A stretch of DNA of 64,000 bases from Heliocybe sulcata (lineage: Eukaryota > Basidiomycota > Agaricomycetes > Gloeophyllales > Gloeophyllaceae): the NCBI GenBank assembly GCA_004369045.1, contig ML213503.1:310001-374000 (forward strand), given 5' to 3'. A program made the position numbers and the translations under genes. Shown here piece after piece: positions 22,982 through 33,898 of this stretch. Below the pieces are notes generated by a model. The model saw only the letters and a program-made list of their open reading frames with translations. It had not been told where the DNA came from and did no database searches. Within the stretch, counting starts at the first letter, position 1. Each line of letters starts with the position of its first letter.

Positions 22982-23982
22982 TCACCGCCGACCAAGCCCA
23001 CAGAGGGCGAGCGCGGCCCTCATGGTATCTTCATCGTGAATGAAGACCTCGTCGATGATCTGGCTGCTCTTCTGACTCTTGGCTAGCGAGGGTTCTTCTC
23101 CGACGGCGAAACTGGCGTCGGGCGTGAGCGCCTCGTGAGGTTCCTCGTCCGTGGTGTCGTCCTCCATATCCATCTCCCCGACACTGCTCTTGCTGCAGTG
23201 CGTCTCCGTATCCTCCTCCTCCGGCTCTCCCCGCAGTGCGAACACGGGCCCGCCCGCGAGCTGCTGCTGCTTGCTCGCGAGGCGTGCTACCGCACACGCC
23301 CACTCCAGAGTCTTTTTGCTCGATGTTCTCTTCTTCTTGCCGAACTCGACGTACTGGTATTCCCGTTGCGGCGAGGAGGGGGAGTGGATGGGGGAGGATA
23401 GCATGCTGTCCCAGAGGGTGGCATTGGGCCGCGGGTTCGGGCGGCGTGTGGGCGTGCTGGGGGGCTGGATGTTGAGCTCGGTACGGGAGGCGACATCGTC
23501 GAGAGAAAGGGCACGCGAGAGAGCGGAGGGCCGGGACTGGGACTGGCCGTGTGGGACGAATAATATTGTCCTGGTAGGCTTCAAAGAGTCGGCGGTGTCG
23601 GAGAAGGAGTAGGGCCGGTGGGTGTTGGTGCTGTTGCGTAAGGCAACTTTGCGCTCGGACTGGCGTTTATTCTGGAACCAGATAGTGACGGAGCGTATCT
23701 CCCTACATGAGGCCACAGGTCAGCACGACACCCGACAGTAAAGACAACGGTGAAATCGTACATTCCGGTGCCATCTGCCAGGGCTTCTCGTTGTTGGCGC
23801 GTAGGATGCGAGCATTGGTGGAATAGTTGTTCCAGCCTAGTTAACTGTTCTTGTGTGAACCTCTTGCGGGTTCGTCGAGCCGAGTCGGAGCTGGCGGCGG
23901 TGTCCTCGGAAGATGTGCTTGCGATAGACGACATACGCGACAGGGGCACGGGTGCTTGACGGTCGACGAGGACTGCGTCCAT
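22982..23982 (-). CDS. Homeodomain transcription factor
   Basis: Two exons on the minus strand, 23982-23762 and 23702-22982, give 313 residues; the 59-nt intron has matching phase. The homeodomain occupies about residues 36-95: RRTRKRFTQEQLTRLEQLF for helix 1, PTRQQREALADGTGM for helix 2, and the recognition helix IRSVTIWFQNKRQSERK with the invariant W, F, N and R. The intron cuts the homeodomain between helices 2 and 3, a position common in fungal homeobox genes. It has no TALE insertion, so it is not an HD1 mating-type protein; no mating-locus neighbours are seen. The rest is Ser/Pro-rich with acidic segments. It is similar in layout to the mushroom regulators of fruit-body and vegetative growth (hom genes), but which one is not decided here. 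Nuclear, DNA-binding. Confidence 0.93.
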
Positions 23983-24826
23983 TGTTGACGACGACGGAGG
24001 CGACGGTGGTGGGCGTGGACAAGAAGGTTGAAGAACGCGTCCAGGGGTTATGTAACGGGACGCGAGCGTGACATGTCAAGCGCGAGTAATACAAGTTCAA
24101 CCGCGCAGGCGTCGCGCTGCGCGTCCCGACGCGAACCACGTGACCGTAATCTCCCACGCTCCCGCTGCATGAACGCCTTCTTTCATTTTGAGTTTGCTTC
24201 CGTTCGCGTAGCATACTGCGAGGCTGGGTTTGGAATTACTGGCAGAGATTCAGACATTGTGCATTATGCATTATGTCTAGCGCTGTGCAGAAGGATTGAA
24301 GACTGTGGAGGATTCACGGCCTCTTTCCATACATTGATTGCGGAGCTAAGGGTGAGTCGGATGCACCTCAAATTCGGTGTTCGCGGGATGTTTCAATTCC
24401 CGTATACATGGGACTGCCTGAATCTTGACAACGACAATACCGAACATCAGACGCGGCTTTGCTCACCGAGAACGCCGTGTCAGTGCGAATCTGTGAGTTT
24501 GTCTCGTATATCCATTTGCCCTTCTCAACAAAGACATAGTACTCACTGAATTGTCTTGCCTTGTATACTTTTCCTACCAGCACCTTCATCCCAGTTAAGT
24601 CGGACGAGGATCATTTTCATTCGCATCTGGCGTCTATTCTTACGACGGGCAGTTGACGTGAGAGATCACTGCTGTGTCTTCAGTTCCGTCTAAAGCTTCC
24701 ATTTTGATGCTCCGTCTGATCGTACGAATGGCACCACTGTTAACCATCTGTGGTCCTGGCTAGCTCTTTTAAATTCAGGACAGCGCGACTGGACGGTGCA
24801 AGCGACGCTCGTCTAACAGATCCACC
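23983..24826. other. Intergenic, divergent homeodomain / P450 promoters
   Basis: About 840 bases upstream of both divergent genes. Frames crossing it (for example a 173-codon plus-strand frame at 24028-24549) have no recognisable domain. A minus-strand stretch near 24380-24634 has plausible splice-like borders but no protein similarity I know. I annotate no gene. Confidence 0.4.
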
Positions 24827-27304
24827 ATGAGTCAAGAGCTCCTTGCCGCGGTCCTAATATACCTCACCTCAGTCTACCTTTACCGACGATGGAAGTCCGT
24901 GTCCATCTCTCACATCCAAGCACCTCGTGCTGAGTCCTTCATTCTTGGTGCGTAGAACCAGAGACGACGGTACTTCATCAACTTACGCAATACCTCAGGT
25001 AACTTTCCGGAATACTTCCAGAGCGAAGTTGGCGAGTGCGAGTTTCAGTGGCAGGAGCGTTTTGGTGCAGCTTACCGAATGAAAGGCCTATTCGGGGCAT
25101 GTTGAATTTCTCAGTTATCACTACCAGTACTGAAATGCTCTTCAGGCAGACCGCCTGGTGCTAGCAGATCCTAAGGTGAGCCCTGGGATCAGCTCTGTGC
25201 ACTAATCATTGTGCTGACGTCGGAATCAGGCGCTCCAGTACATGTACCAGAGTGCCGGAACGCAGTTCCTGAAACCAACTATACGCCGAGAGATTTCCCG
25301 GATGTACATTGGTCGCGGAATAGCATGGGCCGAAGGTACGATATATGCTTTCCGGGAGTGATGAATCTCACATACCGCCACAGGCCAGGATCATATACGG
25401 CAAAGGAAAGTCATGGCACCAGCATTTGGTAACATCGAGAGTAGAGGCATGATGCCTTTGTTCCTCCGAGAGATCGCGAATAGGGTGATCCTTTACGATG
25501 CATCTCACATCCAGCCCATCTGATGCATTCCTGCAAGATGTGCGAGCACTGGAAAGATGCCATCGATGCAGCGGACAACGGCAGGTCAGCAAAAATCGAT
25601 GTAGCCAATTGGTTATCCCGGGCGACTCTAGATGCGATCGGCGAAGGTAAGTCATACTAGTCCCTGACTGTCCAAGCACTCAGCTATCAGCAATAGCTGC
25701 CTTCGGGATCAAGGTAATATAGGCATTCGGGAATTGTTGCTTGGAAGGCTCACCAGCCTCCAGTTCGGTAGTATGGAAAACAAAGAAGATAAGCTCGCAA
25801 ATGCTTACCACAGCCTGCTGTACGATCTGTTCTCTTCGCCGGTAGTATGCTGATCTAGTCCGCTTGCAGGATGGAAGCATTTGGGCTCCCAAGTCGGGGT
25901 CGGATCTTCGCGCAACAGCTCGCCGCGTACTTTCCCATGTGGGTGTGGCAACTCATCGACCGACTGCCGTCCCGTAGCCTCGCAAGACTCCGCACGGTGG
26001 CATACGAGGGAGATAGAGTCGCAAAAGAACTCGTTCACCAAAAATTAGAGGCCATCAAGGCGGGATCTGAGGGTTTGGACAAAGATGTCATGAGCGTGCT
26101 CGGTAGGTGGTCTGACCTGGATTTGTACACTTTTATTCACGGGTGTCTCCATGTAGTGCAAGCAAACCTATCGGCAAGTCAGGAGAACAAGCTGTCTGAC
26201 GAGGAGCTTTACGCCCAAATGAGGTACGCTCTATCCCATGATTCGCATTGCATCAGCCAGGTTGATATCCTACCGCAGAACCGTCCTGGTAGCAGGACGT
26301 AAGCATATTGCTCTTCTCCCAATCGGCATCTTACTAACATTATGATCCAGATGAAACTTCTGGAAACACTTTGTCTTTCATCGTCTGGGAGCTCGCCAAG
26401 AATCCCTCCTGTCAAGACAAGATCCGCGAAGAAACCACCTCTGTCCTCGGCGCCGGCGCTGAATACACAATGGCGCAGCTCGACCGCATGCACTACACTC
26501 TGGCAGTGATCAAGGTGCGTCATTTCATACTAGCGTTTGAAGTTTATGTAGAAACCATCATCAACAGGAGGTTCTCCGCATCCATCCGGTTGTATATGGA
26601 CCGTTCTTGGTGGCAAAAGAAGCGGACGTAATTCCTCTTTCGAAGCCTATCATTGGAGTAGATGGCAAGGCCATCTCATTCATTCCGATTGGTGCAGGGC
26701 AGGTGATTCAGGTCTCGTTGGATGGATACAACCGGTACGAGGGGCTGCGTACGGGTCTCGTTGCTCTTTCGCTAAGATTCAATATAGTCTGAAAGACGTA
26801 TGGGGCGACGACGCCCACGAGTTTCGGCCGGAACGGTGGCTCGAGTTAGAGCAGGGCAAGCGCGAGGTGGACAGTGCGTTTGGTGTTACTCCAACTTGTA
26901 CGGATACCTACCTTGCCTGCTGTCGACCACTTACTCACTCGGTTATCTTTTTGTACAGAGGCAACTTCGTCGGCGGGACGATTTCCTGTCTAGGGTAAGT
27001 CAGTCTTTAGCGCAGGTTTTCCGCGTACAGTGACCATTAATTCCGGTTGCTTTCACTAGCTGGCGTTTTGCGTAAGTCCACCTGTGTCCTGGATGCTTTC
27101 ACCATATAGATTGACTTACCCGACAACTGCAGCGTCATAGAGATGCAAGTTTTCGTCGTGGAGATCGTTCGCAACTTCCAGCTTTCCTTGCCATCTGACG
27201 GCAAGAAGGTGCTGAGAGCGACAAGCGGCGTTATGGCTCCTGTGGTTGCCGGAGAGGTTGAAAAGGGCAAGCAACTGCCACTGATGGTGGAGCTGCGCGA
27301 GTAG
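24827..27304 (+). CDS. Cytochrome P450 monooxygenase with atypical heme loop
   Basis: I assemble 17 exons (24827-24947, 24999-25096, 25146-25175, 25230-25335, 25384-25484, 25538-25646, 25697-25713, 25764-25819, 25870-26102, 26157-26223, 26279-26298, 26351-26514, 26568-26734, 26788-26897, 26961-26994, 27060-27071, 27133-27304) for 538 residues. An N-terminal membrane anchor (LLAAVLIYLTSVYLY) suits the ER. The I-helix AGHETSG is at about 318-324, the K-helix EVLR at 375-378, FRPERW at 442-447 and the heme loop FVGGTISCLG at about 469-478. The heme cysteine is present, but the loop lacks the usual Pro and Arg (canonical FxxGxRxCxG). P450s use NADPH-cytochrome P450 reductase to oxidise lipophilic substrates; the substrate is unknown. 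Two borders are uncertain: intron 2 fits a GC-AG intron (25097-25145), and the end of exon 14 has several options. Exons of 12 and 17 nt occur. Confidence 0.85.
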
Positions 27305-27596
27305 AAAGGCCATCGTGGGAGGCTCGTTCTTTGAGGCTGACGCATGAGCCAATCTAAACCTCAGATTGCTCTCAAGTTGTATACATGAAGTAGTGTCCGT
27401 CCTTAACAGTATCCACTCGTAGGAGAACGCGGGACATACTCAGAGAAACCGGGGTGATGGTACACGCCAGATGCCAGAGGATTGATTCCAAAGAGAGTAA
27501 GAATAAGAAGATTAAACAAAACGCTACTGTTCCAGGTGAAGTCCATAAACAAAGTCCCAGCGTCCACGGTTCCAAAAAAAAAATCCACTCAACCTC
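27305..27596. other. Convergent 3' intergenic region
   Basis: Under 300 bases separate the stop codons of the P450 and the deacetylase. It includes an adenine run near 27573-27582. No gene is seen. Confidence 0.5.
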
Positions 27597-29516
27597 CTAC
27601 AACCGGTCAAGAAGGCCGACAGTACCGGCCATACCTCCAAAGAATGTTAAGGCGAGTGCAAGCCAGAAGCCCTGCGGCAGGGTGGGGAGTGCGGAGTTGA
27701 AAGGCGTATACGTCGTCGTCGGCGACGAGCCGCCGGTAAAGTTCCCACCAGTGCCTCCGCCAGTCAGATTGGCGCCATTAGGCTGTCATGGCACACTTGG
27801 TAAGAACAGATAGTAGGATGAAACATAAGAAGGCACGTACTCCGATTGGGCGAGAATTGTCAGTGAATGCGCATGAGTCCGAGGAGCAGAGACACTGGCC
27901 CTGGATCGGGTCCCAGAAGGGAGTCGAACAATTGGTGGGGACTGTAGTCAAGTGTGAATATGCCATCATGCTGAAGATCAAATAAAGCTTACGGCGGTAA
28001 CGAGCCTGTTGACCATCGGGGATTTGCTGGGCGGGGTTGGGGTTGCTGGGTGTAGGCTCGACTGATGGACAGCCGTACTGCAAAGTATAATCAATTCAGA
28101 GTTTGTCTCGCGAGTGGACCTGACAAGAACTTACGCAGGTGAAGAAGGGGAAGTCCGAGAATGTGCAGTGCGACAGCAGGCCATTCTCATTCTGGGGCAT
28201 GCCGTTACAGACCTTCTTGGACGAGTCGACTTGGGGTGTCTGGCACTTGAGCGAACTGACAGAGTCGAGCTGCGACACTGGCACGGGGTGCTGCACCCAG
28301 TCAAGGAGCTGCTCGTTCGAGACGATCCAGACATTCTGCTGTTCTTGCGCCCAGTCGAGGAAAGCGTTGATCATGTTGATGGTGGAGTTGGACACGTCCA
28401 CCCCAGGGTAGGTCGTCGACAAATGAATAGGGTGCGTGTAAAGGCCGATCGGCTGGCGGTTACCGTTGTAGTGAGCGGTGAAAGTGTTCTTCATGTACTC
28501 CAGGGTAGCAGAGTCGTTGACTGCGCTACCGCCGTTAGCAGCATCCAACCACGGGTCCATCAAATGGGGACCCTCTACTCCCCGGTCATCGAAGAATGCG
28601 TACATGGGGATCTCCCAGAAGCCTGGCAGCTTAGGCTCGCCCTTACAGCTGCCTTCGACGCTGAGACAGTCGTTCGCCATACCGTAGTCAAGCGTGTACG
28701 GCCAGTATGCATCTGTGCCGGAGTCTGTGACGGGGATTGAGGCAGCGGCGGAGGAGTCATAGGTGAACTGGGCGTTGGCAAGCAGCTTCAGGGTGTCGAC
28801 GCTGTAGTTGAGATATGGCGCACGGAACCCCTTGATAGAGGATAGAGGAATGCCTGCGAGGGCATTCAGGGCGATGAGGTTCCCGTTAATTTCGTCTTCG
28901 GGCGGTGTGCCGACGTGGGTCATACTATGCAGATATACGCGTACAATAAGTCGAAGGGCCGCAATAAAGCTGAACAAGTGGCAGAACATACGTGTGGTCG
29001 GCAATCTCGTTTCCAGCGACGTACCAATCGGTGACTAGAGTATAGTTGGTGTAGTTTAGAGATGTAAAGTAGGTCATCTTGGGCGTGCAGCCGTTCGGGT
29101 TCTTCCGTTGTGCGAGGAACTGGTTAACGGAATCCAGTGTGTACGATTGTATAGCATCGTCTGCAGTAAAGACTATGAACTGCGGCGTTTGGGACTATGT
29201 ATAATATCAGTAAGATTTCGCAGACAAAATTGGCCGGATCTTGGAGGCAAACACAGGGTACTCGACGACGACAACAGGCAGAGCCCGTTCTCATCCTCGG
29301 ACAGCCGGGCAATATTATAATGATACTCACCGGGTCTACTCCGCCAGGAGGACTTGCGCTAGCACAATTACAGCTGGGCAGCTTGCATTTGGAGGTATCG
29401 CAGGAGTACCCTGCCGCATCGCTGCTAGAGGTAGGGCCAGAAATGCCCCCGTCCTGAGCCGAGACCAGAGAGACAAGCGAGAACGACGCCGCTGCGAGGA
29501 GAGTCCGCCCGAACAT
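27597..29516 (-). CDS. Secreted polysaccharide (chitin) deacetylase-like protein, CE4 type, probably GPI-anchored
   Basis: Six exons on the minus strand (29516-29331, 29194-28992, 28924-28135, 28077-27993, 27941-27841, 27782-27597) encode 516 residues. A signal peptide (MFGRTLLAAASFSLVSLVSA) is followed by a Cys-rich segment. The NodB-like domain begins QFIVFTADDAI (metal-binding Asp pair at about 74-75) and holds ADHTMTH at about 127-133, giving the HTxxH zinc ligands. The catalytic part continues to about residue 390 (GFRAPYLNYS; PIHLSTTYPG). A second Cys-rich segment (CSTPFWDP, CLCSSDSC) precedes a Gly/Thr-rich spacer and a hydrophobic C-terminus (FWLALALTFFGGMAGTV), a layout typical of GPI attachment. 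CE4 enzymes remove acetyl groups from chitin to give chitosan at the wall; basidiomycete members of this long subfamily have poorly tested activity. The first intron is 136 nt. Confidence 0.9.
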
Positions 29517-30506
29517 GTTGCCCGCAAGAAATTAGTCTGGATAAAGCCCAATAAATAGCAATGGGGGATGTGGTGGTCACGAAGAAAAGAGCGGCCTCGC
29601 GAGTCCGGGCAAGAAAGGACGGAAACGAATGGAAAGAGCGAGACGTGGTCACCAGTGCAGGCCTGGTGCAAGCGATCAGCCGGCCGCGGCAACTAACTGA
29701 CCGTAGCTAGACCTGCTCCTTGCACATGGCCACCGTCTTCCTCGTCTTGTTCTGCTCCATTAGCCTTGACTCTCAGGTTGCGCCTTGCCGACTGCAAAGA
29801 GCGAAGAACTTGTCGATCTGGACGAAGAAGATATCTGCTTTGCTTTATATAGCGCCAAGCAGGGACCTGCCCAGCAAGTTGCAATAGCAATGACCTTTGC
29901 GGTACCTGCAGACGGCTCGAGTTTGCTCTCTTCTTCTACTGACAGACAGACTTATGCGCGTCTGTATGATGGGAGAACCAATCGGTAGCGCGCCTCACAC
30001 AAGCGTGAGTACTCTACCGCGAATCTTTGGAGGGAGGTACGTAAGTCAGGGCCTCACTGCTACCGAATACCAGCCCAAAATAACCAATCTATTACTACCT
30101 CTGCACTACGTCGGTAGTTCTGATCTATAGATTCCTACACGAAGTCCGGTAACGCCGTCGTGTGCCAGCTGCCTCGAGGGAGGAGATGGTGACGTATACA
30201 TTCTGTCCGTACGGACTACGTACGCACCGCCCTTCTCCCTCCTACAGAACGACGGGTCCCTAATAATAGGCACAGGAGAGATCGTGAATGTCCGAGGAGC
30301 AATGAACGTGATGGTAAATGAGGCTGGACGCCTGATTCCGTTGGTATTCATACAAATGTCTCTAGATGATATATAATGCCAGCAATACAGATAGTATGTT
30401 TGCGATAATCCAAGAAATGCAAGGAGCACGTCGTATCTGTCGACAAGGTTTAGCACATATAATGTCCACACATTGTATTAACTCACAAATCATGTCAGTG
30501 CCACGA
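29517..30506. other. Intergenic, deacetylase promoter
   Basis: About 1 kb. The right-hand half adjoins the 3' end of the next minus-strand gene; the left half should carry the deacetylase promoter. No conserved coding segment or repeat was recognised. Confidence 0.45.
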
Positions 30507-31473
30507 CTACATTGGATCGTTGGGCTCCGCATGAGGGTGGTAATTAAACAAGCCCGCCGCACCCCCGATCAAGTCAGTGCGAGGGGTGAGGTGCTCCCGC
30601 ATAAGGATGAGGAGACCTATAAGGAGATGGTCGAACAAGGGAAAGCCCGCGGGATAAACGGTAAGCTTCCGCGAAGGGACCGAAGCATCAAACGTCGCTA
30701 GCGTCGTTGAACCCACGGCAGCCTGCCATGGGTGCTTTTGGATTGCCCATTTAATCATGGTGCCATCATTTAGATGGTACAATCGGGATCTAAAGTAAAT
30801 GGGTATCACGGAAGAGGATGAATATTCAGACGACGGCTCACTTGCTTGACAGAGTCTTGCGCGTCATGAGATGCTTCAGAGGCACCCGCATCTCTCCGAA
30901 CGTGACCACCGCAGTTTCCGCGCTGATTCCCAATCTACCACCATAGCATCAGTACGTCTTTACTCGATTATTAGTACGCGCAAAAGCTCACTCAAGCTGA
31001 GCGACCACCGCTCCCTCCTCCCCGCCCCTTCTCACGGACGTCCATATTGCGCTGGGCATCCAGACATCTACGCCCACGCTAATATGGTACGCAAATTGCG
31101 AATCCTCCTGCGACTCGCTCGACATGACCATCGCGAACGGCGAGCATCGCGTGAAAGTGTACGTCCGCTCTGAGGACGGGAAGGCCGCCTCTGCGTACGA
31201 AGGCAGCGCACTATCGGTCGGGCTGTCCACTTCGCTGGAAGAGTCACTGGTGTCCGTAGACGAACGCTCAGAGTCGGTGGTGGGTACCGGCGACTCCGGC
31301 GGCGTGGGTGACTCGAAGGACGGCTCGTCGTCGTCGAGAAGGACAGGCACTTGGACGGAGTTCCGGGAGATAGCTCGTTTCGCCGCCTGTGTCCGAGAGC
31401 GTGTGATCAAAGAGAAAAGCCATGCGAGCTTGCTTCTCTTGTAAGACTCTACTTCGCCAGCTATGGCCTGCAT
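30507..31473 (-). CDS. Hypothetical protein resembling basidiomycete DUF6593-type proteins
   Basis: Three exons on the minus strand, 31473-30992, 30934-30842 and 30789-30507, join in phase to 285 residues. After a Ser/Thr/Pro-rich segment with SYAEAAFPSSERTYTF, the protein has YHISVGVDVWMPSAIWTSVR, a segment LGISAETAVVTFGEMRVPLK, and a C-terminal block LTVYPAGFPLFDHLLIGLL ending in PHAEPNDPM. The TVYPAGxxxxDHLLI block and the preceding beta-rich part resemble proteins abundant in mushrooms that carry the DUF6593 fold, of unknown function. The naming is from memory and tentative. The 5' end is uncertain: the same frame stays open and protein-like for about 30 codons upstream of the ATG at 31473 (including LYLSQIQYPDSVNRKAI), so a further upstream exon is likely. 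Confidence 0.6.
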
Positions 31474-32911
31474 TATGGCTTTGCGGTTGACAGAGTCTGG
31501 ATATTGAATCTGAGAAAGGTACAGAGACGAAGAGTTGAATCTCCGGTGTCGTTCAGAGCCGGTAGGTCGTCAGAATTCGTGAAGTACTAGATATTACAAG
31601 GAGCTGATAAGACGATCTTTAGTGTTTCGTTTATGCAGGTGCAGGCCAAGTATCTTCGAAGACTGATGCTACTGGTGCATCTCACCCCGTAAAGCGTGAT
31701 CGTTTCGCCGGACGATGCCAATAAGCAGACATCAGACGCCGAAGATACTCTTGCAGGCGCTCTGTGGATTCGGACTTACTGTACAGACGCCTATCTTCCT
31801 GGAACAACAACTAGAGCAGCAGGGGCGACATAGACAGCTGGCTACTATGGGGTACTATGCGTGGGGGAGGCAAAGTATATACACCGTATCCAAGACAGTA
31901 CCGCAGTTCTGACAGTGTCTTGAAATTGACGCTTTCCTGATGCTCCATTTCCGCCGGAAATGTATCGCACCATCTTCTGTGAGAATGGCGAGTGCTGTGT
32001 ATAGGTATTTGTGGCCTACATATGAAATGCGAACGAGCCTGCATCGTATTATATCCATCCGAATTGCAAGAAAAGCTATGCTTCTCGACGAAACGTGGGC
32101 GCAGGCAAGTATAGACTTGACAGACGAAGGGAGGGGAACGGCGGATGGTTGATGCAGCCAATCGCGGCCGTCCCAAACCAGTAAAGAAGTGCATGAATTC
32201 GGAAAACGGAAGTTACCGGTCAATTCTCACGCCTTCATCTTTTGTCGGAGTTGCCACCGTTGCGTTCCATTTTCTTCAACGCACCTCGAGTCAAATTGCA
32301 GACCAGGCCACATACTCTTTTTCCAGGCTGGTTTGTGCCAAAGCAGGGCGGAAATGGATTGCTGGACGTCTTAATGCTCGGACTTCTGTCGCGCTTGTCC
32401 TCGTTTCTTTCCAGTAGGACATGCAGAGCTGGTGGTTCACACATCACCTTGAAGTTTGTTCTCGGGACCTGTCTCTGTTTTCTGAGGCTGTTGTGCTCGA
32501 TACGCTGGAGCATGGCCTTGCGGTAGTGTGCATATGCCTTCAAGGATGCATGTGTGTGTGGTGTAGGTCTGGGAGTTGTCCAGGCGGTTGGTTCTGGGAG
32601 ACTGCTTCATCTTGGAATAGCCAGTTGTTATAACTACTTCACTGCATTGGATTAATGTTATCATGCTTGATCCTGATCCTAGAACTGCGGTCGATATCGC
32701 ACGGCGGGTGATCAAGGAAATACCAAGTCCAGAGCATTAACGGCGTTCCACTGTCGAGCCTGAGTGTTCCGGAATTCTCGCGTCTCCCATCGATTTATGT
32801 GGTGCTTGCTGGGTGCTTGTGGCGCGTAGCCTATCGCTGTGTACGTATGTAGTTCACCGCTTCGATGGAGCAATCACTAACCTCGAAAACAGTGAGCTCA
32901 CTGCTCCTCGA
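31474..32911. other. Intergenic, about 1.4 kb
   Basis: Probably includes missing 5' exon(s) of the minus-strand gene (around 31474-31575) and distal promoter of the hydrophilin gene. Several frames of 90-130 codons at 31811-32543 overlap each other on both strands and lack known motifs. I support no further gene. Confidence 0.4.
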
Positions 32912-32919
32912 TGACGTCA
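32912..32919. promoter_or_regulatory. CRE/ATF palindrome TGACGTCA
   Basis: A perfect 8-bp TGACGTCA lies 24 bp upstream of a TATA box and 131 bp upstream of the ATG of the hydrophilin-like gene. Fungal stress bZIP proteins of the Atf1/Sko1 class bind this element and act under the Hog1/Sty1 MAP kinase. Its position fits stress-induced transcription of this gene; binding is inferred. Confidence 0.6.
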
Positions 32920-32943
32920 CTCCAAGTATCCTCCTCGATTCCC

Positions 32944-32950
32944 TATATAA
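32944..32950 (+). promoter_or_regulatory. TATA box of the hydrophilin-like gene
   Basis: TATATAA lies about 100 bp before the start codon, followed by an AC-rich leader (acaatcatcaccacaag and onward). A strong TATA element is typical of inducible stress genes. Confidence 0.6.
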
Positions 32951-33050
32951 CATCGAGGGCGGACGCGGACGGCCCACACAATCATCACCACAAGTATCGC
33001 CTCATACCACAAATAACTTATATCTTTCCAACTCATACTCATAACTCAAC

Positions 33051-33524
33051 ATGTCGTCCGGTTCAATGATGTCCAACGTTGGCAACTCTCAGGTCTACGA
33101 GGCCGGTGACCAAAGGTACGTCGAGGCAGGTCGCACGAGTGGGACGACGACACTGATATAGTTCCTTCATCTGTAGAACGTCCAAGGGCTCGACTGATGC
33201 CCCCGCCGCGTTCGAGGCAGGTCAGAGAAACGCACATGACCAATTAGACTCGAAGTACGTGTGACATGACCTCCGCCGCGTCCGCAGTCTGATTGAGACA
33301 TACATCACAGAGATGAGCGAACCCTAGGCAACAAGCTCGCACAAGCAGAGAAGGTCGGCCAGGATGAGAAGCAGCGGGCAAAGACGACCGTCGACCCCAC
33401 AGGCCCTGCAAAGGCACACGGCAATGAGCCATCACGCGGAGCGCAGATTGACGCTGAATTGCAGGCGGAGGACGAGCAGACCTTCAAGCAGAAGGGCAAG
33501 GGCAGCTTTGGCCCTAATGTGTAA
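33051..33524 (+). CDS. Small hydrophilin / LEA-like stress protein
   Basis: Three exons, 33051-33115, 33177-33254 and 33311-33524, encode 118 residues; both introns have consistent phase. The protein is very hydrophilic, without cysteine and with few bulky residues: MSSGSMMSNVGNSQVYEAGD, then FEAGQRNAHDQLDSKDERTL, then GNEPSRGAQIDAELQAEDEQ and a Lys/Gly-rich end KQKGKGSFGPNV. The repeated (E)AGxQRN-like unit and the GNEPSRGAxIDAELQAED block are characteristic of small stress proteins widespread in basidiomycetes and related in style to hydrophilins and LEA proteins, which protect macromolecules during drying, osmotic or oxidative stress. A TATA box and a CRE/ATF site just upstream support stress induction. 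Cytosolic and probably disordered. Confidence 0.85.
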
Positions 33525-33898
33525 TTCTAAATCGGGGGTCGTTGCAGTATCATCCGCATTTGTATCATTATAATCAATATCAAGGGTAATTGCATTTCCA
33601 GCCTAGGCATCCAAAGAACTGAGGAAGTTATGCGCATAGTGTTATATCTACGTCTCAAAAGGTCGTATGCATATTCATATTCAGTGCTTTCACAAAGACT
33701 TGTTGACGACCGACGACTCTGGCCCTCGTAACTGTCTGCTTTTGGGAGGATAGATCGCAAGCAAGCCATTTCCCGCCGTTCACGTTCATGATTCTGCTCA
33801 GCGCTGGAACTAACGTCCGTCAGCCAATGAAATAGATTACGAAGGAGGTTCCCTTGATCTCGCCAGTGCAAGCCGGACTTACTCAATGACGACTAGCC
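33525..33898. other. Intergenic, 3' of hydrophilin gene
   Basis: Contains the hydrophilin 3' region. A 119-codon minus-strand frame overlaps it but shows no domain. Nothing else is supported. Confidence 0.4.

Noticed and set aside
24368-24634. Small spliced gene on the minus strand between the homeodomain and P450 genes
   Set aside because: Splice-like borders exist, but no joined reading gives a recognisable protein or a clear stop context.
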